From Gordionus sp. m RMFG-2023 (lineage: Eukaryota; Nematomorpha; Gordioida; Chordodea; Parachordodidae), in the NCBI RefSeq assembly GCF_954871325.1, contig NC_088777.1, positions 50,631,366 through 50,695,365 on the forward strand: a DNA stretch of 64,000 nt, in the 5' to 3' direction. The first letter of the stretch is position 1, and each line of letters starts with the position of its first letter. The notes beneath the pieces were generated by a model that searched no databases, was not told where the DNA came from, and saw only the letters and a program-made list of their open reading frames with translations. Below are positions 15,074 to 25,700 of this stretch, piece by piece. The position numbers and the translations under genes were made by a program.

Positions 15074-15616
15074 GGCCTTTAAAAAATTGATAGGCAACGC
15101 TTTTCAAAATCACCAAATATTATCGTATATTTTTATCATTCGTTATCTAACGCCACTGCATTATTATATGATTATTATTTTTTTAACAAAGTTAGAGATA
15201 AAGGTAGTAGTTTATACTTATGATAAATCATAAAAGAAAATAAATTTTTGAAAAAATAATATACATAATAAGAAGATTTTTTAATGGTCGTATATGGGCA
15301 ATTTTTAATAATAATTTTAGTTTAAAGAACGATATTATCATAGTTTTACTTATATAATATATTAACATGCCTAAATAAAAATCAATAAAACAGTAAACAG
15401 ACAGTTAACATCTAGAAATTATCCTATTTTACAATGATCATACACAAATATTCTTATTTCGTCTTCCGTGGATACAAAAATTTAATTAGTTAAAGCTCTT
15501 TTCTATTGCACGATGATATAATAAATTGTTAGGACAAAAATATTAAAATCTTTTATATTCTGACAGCAAAGATTTATCAGAAAATCTAGATTCATTCTCT
15601 CCACTCCATCTACTAA
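15074..15616. other. AT-rich spacer
   Basis: No features recognised between the piggyBac-like element and the Mutator-like element. Confidence 0.6.
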
Positions 15617-15625
15617 TAAATCCTA
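15617..15625. repeat. 9-bp target site duplication, left copy
   Basis: TAAATCCTA occurs here and at 17171-17179, exactly flanking the Mutator-like element. Nine-base duplications are typical of Mutator-like insertions. Confidence 0.7.
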
Positions 15626-17170
15626 ATTTGGAGTCACTTATCACGCGACACTTTACCATGCGACACTTTATCACGACGACACTTTATCACGACGACACTT
15701 TATCACGCGACATTTTATCATGAAATACTTAAAACTTAATTTAATATAATTGAAAAGTTAAATTTTGATAATATCTCATTTTTTGACTTTCATCATGATA
15801 TACTTAAAACTTAATTTTATATATTTGAAAAAAATAAATTTTGATAATATCTCATTTTTTGACTTTTCCGTCTAAATTCCAATATTTAAAAATTTTAATT
15901 AATTTTTTATGTTAACGCGAAATTTTGATAATATCTCATTTTTTGACTTTTCCGTCTAAATTTCAATATTTAAAAAATTTAAATTAATTTTTTTTTGTTA
16001 ACGCCACACTTTATCATGATATACTTAAAACTTAATTTAATATATTTGAAAAAATTAAATTTTGATAATATCTCATTTTTTGACTTTTCCGTCTAAATTC
16101 CAATATTTAAAAAATTTAAATTAATTTTTTTTATTGAGAAAAACTCATATTTTAATTTACATAAATATAATTTTTTTAAACTTAATTATCATCTTATATA
16201 GGGAAACAGCAATTTTCTATTTATACTTTTTATTAATAAGTAACTATAAATCAATATGTCACGAGTAAAAAATATAAATTATTTATAATATATTTTATTG
16301 CACAAAATATGGGCAAAAGCTTTTAAAAATATTAAAGAATCCGACAATCCGTAATTTGAAAAACAAATCTGAATTCGTCTTTTTATATCTTCATATTTCT
16401 TTGATAAGTACGGTGTTGTTCCCATCACGACTTGAAGATATAGAGCTTTATGTTTCTGCATATCTTTTTGTATCCCATCTAAAAATTTCCATAGTGTTGG
16501 ATGAGAACATTGGTATAGGGATTGAATTCCATAGTGCCACGCTTCAACACAATTTGTTGTTCGGGCGACACCTTCTAACGTGGAATATTGTTTATTCCAT
16601 AGTCTTACATTATATAAAGGAATGAGATATTATCAAAATTTAACTTTTCAAATATATAAAATTAAGTTTTAAGTATATCATGATGAAAGTCAAAAAATGA
16701 GATATTATCAAAATTATTTTTTTTCAAATATATTAAATTAAGTTTTAAGTATATCATGATAAAGTGTCGCGTTAACATAAAAAATTAATTAAAATTTTTT
16801 AAATATTGGAATTTAGACGGAAAAGTCAAAAAATGAAATATTATCAAAATTTAACTTTTCAAATATATAAAATTAAGTTTTAAGTATATAATGATGAAAG
16901 TCAAAAAATGAGACATTATCAAAATTTAACTTTTCAAATATATAAAATTAAGTTTTAAGTATATCATAATAAAATGTCGCGTGATAAAGTGTCGCGTTAT
17001 CAAATGACTGAGTGATAAAGTGTCCTCGTGATAAAGTGTCGTCGTGATAAAGTGTCGTCATGATAAAGTGTCGTCGTGATAAAGTGTCGTCGTGATAAAG
17101 TGTCGTCGTGATAAAGTGTCGCATGATAAAGTGTCGCATGATAAAGTATCGTATAAAATGTCGCTAGGCG
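15626..17170 (-). mobile_element. Mutator-like element with long satellite-rich inverted arms
   Basis: A 1545-bp element bounded by a perfect 9-bp direct duplication. Its left arm (to about 16140) and right arm (from about 16625) are inverted copies of each other. Each contains runs of GCGACACTTTATCA or ACGACACTTTATCA at the outer edge and two or more copies of a longer unit (ATAATATCTCATTTTTTGAC ...). The central 480 bp encodes, on the minus strand, the C-terminal part of a MULE-type transposase. The outermost bases of the two ends match imperfectly. With only a transposase fragment inside, it cannot be autonomous. Confidence 0.75.
16279..16620 (-). pseudogene. Mutator-like (MULE) transposase, C-terminal remnant
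   Basis: Reading the minus strand leftwards from about 16620 gives about 110 continuous codons. The early part contains LWNKQYSTLEGVARTTNCVE, then AWHYGIQSLYQCSHPTLWKF. The pattern TTN-x-VEAWH followed by HPTLWKFL is the hallmark of the region after the catalytic core in MULE/FLYWCH-type transposases (TNN-x-EGWH ... HPSIWKFI). In living elements this protein cuts and joins DNA at the inverted ends. Here the catalytic DDE core, N-terminus and start are missing; only this tail survives between the arms. The methionine at 16461 is internal and not a true start. I am fairly sure of the family from the motif pair, less so of the subgroup. Confidence 0.65.
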
Positions 17171-17179
17171 TAAATCCTA
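17171..17179. repeat. 9-bp target site duplication, right copy
   Basis: TAAATCCTA, identical to 15617-15625. Confidence 0.7.
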
Positions 17180-18317
17180 TAAAAACCAAATTAGGTTCAA
17201 AATTTTATGGCCATCATTCTATAATCTTTAATTTGCTCCTAATTCCACATAAATAAGGGATAAATATAGAAGAACATATTTTATTTATGTTCCCATCAAA
17301 AAAATTTATAAATGTTTCATATTCATAAAAATAGTTCAAATCCCAGTATTCTTTGTTCTATCCCAGCTGATCTTCTGATCTCCGATTCTTCCTTCTTTCC
17401 CCAAGGAAAATTTATTGTTCATGTCACAAAATGCTGACATTTAATTATAAATATTATATTAAATTTATTTCTTCTTTTTTTCAACAGCTCCAACAGGTAT
17501 ATGTTAGAATAAGATAATATTCCTTGAATATTTTGCCATATTTGATCACGTTAATCGAACCGATTTTATATCCTGATAAGATTATTCACAATATATTTTT
17601 ACTATTTTTCTAAAATTAACTCGTATACCTAATAACAATATATATTTATACTATGTAAATATTTAAAGAGAGTAATTTGATTGACTTAGGTATGCAAAGA
17701 ATATGGATTTTTATATTTATAAAAAAATTCTCTAATTATATATATTATATTATATATATATGTTAAACTATTTAGTGTATAGGTTTATAATATATGGTAT
17801 GTTAAATAAATTATGAATATATTATTGGTAATCTGGAATAGGAAATAATCCAGAATCCTCTTAGGATTATTAGAAATCTCTCAAAAACCAATTAACACGG
17901 GCGATTTATAATTTTCTAATAATCTGTTTGACAGGAATTCCAGCATGATCACCTACTTTATAAAAATCAGAACAATTTTCACCCTAAAAATTATTGTATT
18001 TTTTTAATTTATATAAAAAAATAAAAAATTGATATAAATTAAGGTTACATTAAACGTTTTACGCAAAATTATCTGATATTCATTATGAGAATGATACAAT
18101 GTTGGAATGCATTTCTGGTTAAATCAAATTTCAAATTCATCCTTATTAATTGATTTAAAATTAATACAAAATATTTTAAAAAAATTAGTCTGACAAAATT
18201 TAGCTTGAAATCCGGACTTGATATTTTAATTATTTTTTAAATTAAATTTTTAACAAGAATTGTGAGGGAAAAATATAATTATTTATAAACTTATTCCTTT
18301 ATTATTGATGCATACTA
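17180..18317. other. AT-rich spacer
   Basis: No gene or repeat end recognised between the Mutator-like element and the large hAT. Confidence 0.6.
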
Positions 18318-18325
18318 GTCCTACG
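18318..18325. repeat. 8-bp target site duplication, left copy
   Basis: GTCCTACG here is repeated exactly at 32041-32048. It directly precedes the TAGTGTTGTTAA end of the hAT element; 8 bp is the hAT target duplication length. Confidence 0.9.
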
Positions 18326-18365
18326 TAGTGTTGTTAATCGGCTTAGCCGAGTCGGCTCGAACGCA

Positions 18366-18935
18366 GCTCACCCAAATTTTGGGTCGTTTTTTTCGACTCT
18401 AACTCAAAGTTTTGGTCGTTTTTTACGACCCGAGTTCAAGCCGAAAAAAACGACTTCGACCCAAAATATGGGTCGTTTTTTTCGACTCCGACCCAAGTCC
18501 AAGCCGAAAAAAACGACCTCGACCCAAAATATGGGTCGTTTTTTACGACTCCGACTCAAAATTTGGGTTGTATTTTTCGACTCAAACTTGAAATTTGGGT
18601 CGTATTTTTCGACTCAAACTTGAAGTTTGGGTCATATTTTTCGACTCAAACTTGAAGTTTGGGTCGTATTTTTCGACTAAAACTTGAAGTTTGGGTCGTA
18701 TTTTTTGACTCAAACTTGAAGTTTGGGTCGTATTTTTTGACTCAAACTTGAAGTTTGGGTCGTATTTTTCGACTCCAACTCAAAGTTTGGGTCGTTTTTC
18801 TGACTCAGACTCAAACATCGGGTCGTTTTATTCAATCCGACCCAAAATATGGATCTTTTTTTTAAAGACGACTTAAAGTTAGGGTTGCTTTTTTTCACCC
18901 CTAACCCAATTCTAGATCATTTTTTTCGACCAAAA
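18366..18935. repeat. degenerate GGGTCG array, left arm
   Basis: Repeats of roughly 30-36 bp built from GGGTCGTTTTTTTCGACTC-like units alternating with CCCAAA-TTTGGG. The units are themselves partly palindromic (CCCAAAATTTTGGG type). Sub-terminal repeats of this kind are where hAT transposases commonly bind, so a transposase-binding role is a reasonable inference. Reading frames through the array are by-products. Confidence 0.75.
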
Positions 18936-19039
18936 GTCAAATAACATTTAGTATATATTAATATTATAGGCGGGAAAGTTACTTAAAGCTTCTTTAAATT
19001 ATAATGCTCTGGATTAACTATTCATCATAGTTATTTTTT

Positions 19040-21085
19040 AAAATTTTTAAGTGAAGATGCACCATAGAAAAGAGCCATTTGTTATGATGGTTATTTTTGA
19101 ACTTTTTTAAATGAAATAGATGAAAATATATATTGTAGACATGTTAAATCAAAATTTCAGTGAAGATGTACCATAAATAAGTGACAATTGTCATAATCGC
19201 CATTTTTGAACTTTTTTGAGTTTTTTTAAAGCAAATTGCTAAAAATATATATTCTAAACATGTTGAATTAAAAATTCAGTCATGATGTATCATATATAGG
19301 TGACAATTGTCATAATCGCTATTTTTGAACTTTTTCAAATTTTTTTAAAGGAAATAGCTAAAAATATATATTCTAAACATGTTAAATTAAAAATTCAGTG
19401 AGGATGTATCATATATAGGTGACAATTGTCATAATCGCTATTTTTGAACTTTTTCAAATTTTTTTAAAGGAAATAGCTAAAAATATATATTCTAAACATG
19501 TTAAATTCAAAATTCAGTGAGGATGTATCATATATGTGACAATTGTCATAATCGCTATTTTTGAACTTTTTCAAATTTTTTTAAAGGAAATATCTAAAAA
19601 TATATATTCTAAACATGTTAAATTAAAAATTCAGTTAAGATATATCATAGATAGGTGACAATTGTCATAATCGCTATTTTTGAACTTTTTCAAATTTTTT
19701 TAAAGGAAATATCTAAAAATATATATTCTAAACATGTTAAATAAAAAATTCAGTGATGATGTATTATAGATAGGTGACAATTGTCATAATCGCTATTTTT
19801 GAACTTTTTCAAATTTTTTTAAAGGAAATAGCTAAAATTATATATTTTAAACATGTTAAATTAAAAATTCAGTGATGATGTTTCATAGGTAGGTGACAAT
19901 TGTCATAATCGCTATTTTTGAACTTTTTCAAATTTTTTTAAAGGAAATATCTGAAAATATATATACTAAACATGTTAAATTAAAGATTCAGTGATGATAT
20001 ATCATAGATAGGTGACAATTGTCATAATCGCTATTTTTGAACTTTTTCAAATTTTTTTAAAGGAAATATCTAAAAATATATATTCTAAACATGTTAAATT
20101 AAAAATTCAGTGAAGATTTATCATAGATAGGTGACAATTGTCATAATCGCTATTTTTGAACTTTTTCAAATTTTTTTAAAGGAAATATCTGAAAATATAT
20201 ATACTAAACATGTTAAATTAAAGAATTAGTGATGATATATCATAGATAGGTGACAATTGTCATAATCGCTATTTTTGAACTTTTTCAAATTTTTTTAAAG
20301 GAAATATCTAAAAATATATATTCTAAACATGTTAAATAAAAAATTCAGTGATGATGTATTATAGATAGGTGACAATTGTCATAATCGCTATTTTTGAACT
20401 TTTTCAAATTTTTTTAAAGGAAATAGCTAAAATTATATATTTTAAACATGTTAAATTAAAAATTCAGTGATGATGTTTCATAGGTAGGTGACAATTGTCA
20501 TAATCGCTATTTTTGAATTTTTTCAAATTTTTTTAAAGGAAATAGCTAAAAATATATATTCTAAACATGTTAAATTAAAAATTCAGTGAGGATGTATCAT
20601 ATATAGGTGACAATTGTCATAATCGCTATTTTTGAACTTTTCAAATTTTTTTAAAGGAAATATCTAAAAATATATATTCTAAACATGTTAAATTAAAAAT
20701 TCAGTGAAGATTTATCATAGATAGGTGACAATTGTCATAATCGCTATTTTTGAACTTTTTCAAATTTTTTTAAAGGAAATAGCTAAAATTATATATTCTA
20801 AACATGTTAAATTAAAAATTCAGTGAGGATGTATCATAGATAGGTAACAATTGTCATAATTGCTATTTTTGAACTTTTTCAAATTTTTTGAAAGGAAATA
20901 GCTAAAAATATATATTCTAAACATGTTAAATTAAAAATTCAGTGAGGATGTATCATAGATAGGTAACAATTGTCATAATCGTTATTTTTAAACTTTTTCC
21001 AATTTTTTTAAAGCAAATAACTAAAAATATATATCCTAAACATGTTAAATTAAAATATCAGTGAGGAAGTATCATAGATAAGGGA
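19040..21085. repeat. ~119-bp satellite array, left arm
   Basis: I count 16 clear units with a spacing of 117-122 bp, starting about 19182, plus more diverged edge copies. Each unit carries GTGACAATTGTCATAATCGC and later AAACATGTTAAATTAAAAAT. TGACAATTGTCA is a perfect 12-bp palindrome, kept in nearly all units; the last two read GTAACAATTGTC. The units differ by a few scattered bases, and blocks of neighbouring units share variants, as expected from unequal exchange. Confidence 0.85.
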
Positions 21086-22059
21086 CAAAAAATGTTATTA
21101 TATATACGAGTAGTAAGGAACATAATAATTTTTGAGTGATAAAATGAGATGCTAATATATTTCTTGTAATTTTAATTTATAAAAAAATTCTTAAATATGT
21201 TATTGTCATAGACTGGGTCAGAAAATCAACTATCACATAAACTCATCTATGTTTTATTCATATTATATTTTTAAGTTTAAGGATATTAAAATATTTCCTC
21301 TTTGAAGTTTCTAGTTAGGATAAAATTTACTTGGCACATCTTACAATGATATTTATACCTTGTTTTTTTTTCGAGAATAAATTTTATGCGATATCTCATG
21401 AAGGAAATTACATATCATTGTACAGAGTAATAACTTTGTATATATTATCTGCACCAATATCTTTTATATCAATCTCTATCGATGACATTTTAAATTATAT
21501 TGGAAACTAGATTGTGTAGACTAAATATTAATTTAAAGGATTAAGATTTTAGAATTAATTATAAATATATCTTAATAATTTTTATATGCATTTAATATTT
21601 AAAATCTCTCGTTTTAAGCCTATTTAGCAAGAAAAATATTGACTAATCCTGAAATTACAATAATAGATATCTATACCTTTATATAATCTATGAGAAAAAT
21701 TGCTCTCATAATATTCTTCTTAATAAAATAGTGAATAATTAACGCCTGAAAAAAAGTATAGCGCTTTATAACATGGTTCAAAGTTAATCCCAGTATCAAT
21801 TTTAATTTGTAATTTTTCTCAAGTGTTCAAAATTCTAAATCTTAATATCAAAAACTATTTTAGTTATCAATTTAGTCAAATAATATTAAAACACTAATAT
21901 TCTCCAGTATTCATAAAAAACAACAGCCTGAAACAAGAATACTAAGCTCAAATCATCTTAAATATTTGATACATTTATAGTTTAAATATTTTTATTTAAA
22001 TTATATATATTTATTAATGTACAAAAAATTTAATTTAACAATATATATAGATATAAAAA
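21086..22059. other. AT-rich part of left arm
   Basis: About 1 kb of AT-rich sequence mirrored at 28285-29275. No coding capacity or internal repeats were seen. Confidence 0.6.
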
Positions 22060-22270
22060 TTATGTATAAAATTTATTATTCATGATATTGATATCCCATG
22101 AATTTAAACATAAACACTGTTTAAGTGTTTCGGAGGCCATGCGATTTCTTTTCTTTGTTACGGTGTCCACCCCTCTTGAGAAGACACGCTCGCTCTCAAC
22201 GGATGTACTTTGCTGCGACAAAAAATCTTTAGCCAACATGCAAAGGTACGGAAAACGCTCAGAATTACAG
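22060..22270 (-). pseudogene. antisense copy of the hAT transposase 3' exon in the left arm
   Basis: The minus strand reads FPYLCMLAKDFL, then STSVESERVFSRGV and MASETLKQCLCLNSWDI, ending at a stop at 22060-22062. This is the hAT dimerisation/C-terminal region and is the mirror of the gene's own last exon in the right arm. It is only about 70 codons, has no promoter or upstream exons on its strand, and cannot make a transposase by itself. This copy has six T in the tract (A6 at 22220-22225 on the plus strand) where the right-arm copy has seven. It therefore keeps one open frame through the SERVFS motif, and it reads ML where the other reads MM. It could act as a donor for gene conversion of the right-arm exon. 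Confidence 0.8.
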
Positions 22271-22759
22271 TACGACTTAAAAAAACTCGACTTAACACTA
22301 CATTTATGAAAAATATGGCTCGCCTAAATTATTAAATTATATTTAAAAAAATTCATATTTTAATTGAAAAAATGCATCCGGAATCGCAAATACTTATTTA
22401 AAAAATTTATTGTTTTATTAGTTTAAAAATTCCATATGGAAGTGAAGTGACTATTTAAATTCTAAAATTATAAAAGATATTTTATTTTACTTTTAGTGGT
22501 GCCAGCTAGACGGCAAATTTGTTGAGATTTTTTCTTTTCTTCATTGTTAGGGATAGGGATATGATTAATAATCATTTTTTTAACTTTCCAAATTTTTTTT
22601 TATTATTTTTAGGGGTATAAATCTAAATTTTTTTATTTTATTCATTTTTTGTTTTTAAAATTATAATTTAATATTATTAACATAAATTTTATTAATAAAA
22701 GTTGTCCAATTTAAATCATTTCTTAAATATTATTTTTATATAAAACTTTTCTTAGTGTG
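22271..22759. promoter_or_regulatory. unique region upstream of the hAT transposase
   Basis: AT-rich sequence between the inner end of the left arm and the first inferred transposase codon. Any promoter must lie here or in the left arm. No specific element can be assigned. Confidence 0.3.
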
Positions 22760-25700
22760 ATGTCTCAAAGTTCAAGTTCTACGCCAGCAAGGTCAACTCA
22801 AGATGATAGAGAAAATCAAGTTAATCAATAACCATAAATCTTTATGATATTATTTCGATTTTATGCAATTATAACCTTTATTTTAATATATTTATAATTT
22901 TAGATGGAGCCTTTTTCGGATTCACTAATAGAACAGGATTTAAATTCTTCTGCGATTAATAGTAGTTTCAATATTAAATCAAATTATAATTATAGTCCAA
23001 ATAAATCACACAAAAAATGCAATCATTGCGAAAAGATATATCGTTCCACTACCGCTACAAGTTTAATAAATTTTTGTTTTTATATAGTTACATTAAATTA
23101 AATTTTCAAATTTAAAAAGAAATTATTCCTTATGGCAGTAATGTTTTTTAATATTTAAAAAAACATAAAATATTTCGGGGTTTTTAGGATTTTAATGTTG
23201 GTCTAGAATTGTTTTGCTTTCCTCCAGTTTTTAAATATTTTTAAGCTAAAAGTGGATAATAATAACTTATTTATTTTCAATATATAAAAAAATAAAAACT
23301 AAATTAAAAAAATTTTAATTTTTATGACGGTACAGCTCTTTCAATTTTGCGATATTTGCTTATAAAGATTTAATTATTACTTCATAATGGCCTATTTTAT
23401 CTTATTTAAGTGCTAAATTTACCTATCTTTTTATTTTTTACTCTAATTTTTTATTATTTTAAACCTAATTAAAATATAGAAAATATATTCAATATATAAA
23501 CCTGGCTATATTTTTCAAAAAAGGTAATAATTTATACTTAATATTAATTATTTAGAATATTAAGTTAGGTTACTATTTTTTTCGAGGGGCTCATTATTAT
23601 GTTGTTCAAACGTCGCGACCCCGACCCAGAGTTTGGGTCGTTTTTTTGACTCGGACTTCTTTTTATATTAAATTTTTTTGTTATTTTTTTAAATGTTTTT
23701 TATGTTATTTTTTTTTGATATATTATTGTTCTTTTGTGATTGGTTAATTTATTTTATTTTTAAAATAATATACATATATTTTTTTATTTAGGATATTTTT
23801 AAATAATATTTTTATAAATTTTATATCAATATAAATACAGTTCTATTTATAATAGATTTTTATAGCTAATAATAGGTATTACAAATATTTAATTTACAAT
23901 ATACGGCTAGCCCGGCCCGGATTTTTTTAAAATATATTATATTTATAATAGATTTTTTAGCTAATAAAAGCGATTTTAAATATTTAATTTGATATATATG
24001 GCCGGCCCTGTTCGGATATTTTTTTATAAATAATTTTAGGCCCAGCCCGGCGGTATATATAAAAAAATTAAAATACGATCTAGCCCTCTGATATATTTTA
24101 TTTATTAATTTCTGATTGTAACTTAGCTTATTAACAACAAAATAGGTATTAATTCTTAGTATTATTTAATACTTCTTTGTATGGTCATTGTCAAATCAAT
24201 CACTTTTCTGCCGACCCCTTTCGATTTCTTAAAAATGGCCAAATTAGGATTTTAGCAAAATAATAAGTAAGCCTCGAGATTTGGTAAAATAAAAACCTAT
24301 CTGTCATCTATGAGCAAAATCTCCTTGAATACATAATATTATTCAGGTCTTTTTAAAAATCGATCAAATCGGGCTTAACATTAATGATAGGCAATATATC
24401 AGTATTAAAATTTTTATTAGTTAGTGCATTATGCATCAACATTCAAATGTTTGAATAATCGAAAGGAGGCAGGGTTTAGAATATAGTTTCTTTTGATTTA
24501 TTTAATAATATATATGTCGTATTGGGGAATCATGTGGGATTCGGAATCCCAACGTGGGGATTCAAGATCTTGAATCCCCACGTTTTATTCGGGATCTTTT
24601 TTTATATTTTAAAAAAAAATATTTAAAAAATATTCCGAATCCCCATGCTCTTTTTTTGCGGCTGGCACCATATAATTAAAAAACCAAAATAAGGGATTTA
24701 ATAAGAGAATTTAAAAAAAGAAGTAAATAGTATAAAATTAAGAAATATAATGAATGAAAAGGGATGAGGTTAAGACTTTTTTGTTTTAAAAAATATATTT
24801 ACAAAAATCCGAATTATTGCAACATTTAAGCAGGGACCCGAACCGTTATTTATAACGGTTCAGTTTGGTTACGGTTCAGTATATAAAAAATTATAATGGT
24901 TACGTTTTGGTTACGGTGCTTGAGAAGGAATTTATATAAAGGTTCCGTTCGGTTCAGCTAATTATAAAGGTTCATTACGGTTAGAAATTTTTTTTTATTG
25001 AAGCAACACCATCTTTTAATTTATTTTTATTATAAGCATTTATGAATTATATATAAAAAAAATATATAAGATTCAAAATAACTCATTTTTAAATATTTAT
25101 TTGAACATATAAGCTATATATTTTCAAGTATAAATAGATTCCTTTTTATTCGTAGTGACGATAACACAAAAAGCCCTTTCTACAGAAATTTGTGTTGCTG
25201 GAACCGCCTGATTCAGATATTTATAACAAAAATAAATTTTTTTTAAAAAAATATTTAAGGGGATTCGGAATCTTTTTTTAAAAAAAACAATTAAATTATA
25301 TTTTCACCAGAAAATTTTATTTTTTAGAGATAATTAATATTGTATTACTTTTATGCTTTAAATCATTAAATACTCGAAGGCAATATTTTGTTTCACGCCC
25401 GAAAATTCACGGTGTTTTTAAATTTTTCAAACTTTTAATGCTATAATTTTTTACACTTTATTGAATTTATTCTATTTATTTCTTTAATTCCATAATCCAT
25501 AATAACAAAAAATAAATACATATTATAAATCCAAATTTTTACTTAGAAAAAGAAGAATGTCTATTTTTTTTATTTCAATTGTGTACGCCTTTCCTCTAAT
25601 AGGCGATTGGCTACAGAAAAATAATCTTTCACTAGAAGCCGAATTTGCCAGGGCTGACAAAATTTTACTCTCTAATTTTCTCAAAAAAGGAAATAAATTT

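Larger units (their letters stand above)
18326..22270. repeat. hAT left inverted arm
   Basis: Inverted copy of 28073-32040. Its inner boundary is where homology stops abruptly: after AATTACAG the left continues TACGACT, while the reverse complement of the right continues CTCCACC. It contains the GGGTCG array, the ~119-bp satellite and an antisense copy of the terminal transposase exon. Confidence 0.85.

Noticed and set aside
14704-15233. Overlapping plus and minus frames of 65-88 codons
   Set aside because: They cross the piggyBac-like element ends and AT-rich flanks and have no recognisable motif.
16948-17139. Frame with RHFI/TTLYHDD repeats
   Set aside because: Translation of the GCGACACTTTATCA array in the Mutator-like right arm.
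19040-21085. CRISPR-like array
   Set aside because: Units are contiguous ~119-bp satellites with no unique spacers, they sit inside transposon arms, and the sequence is eukaryotic.
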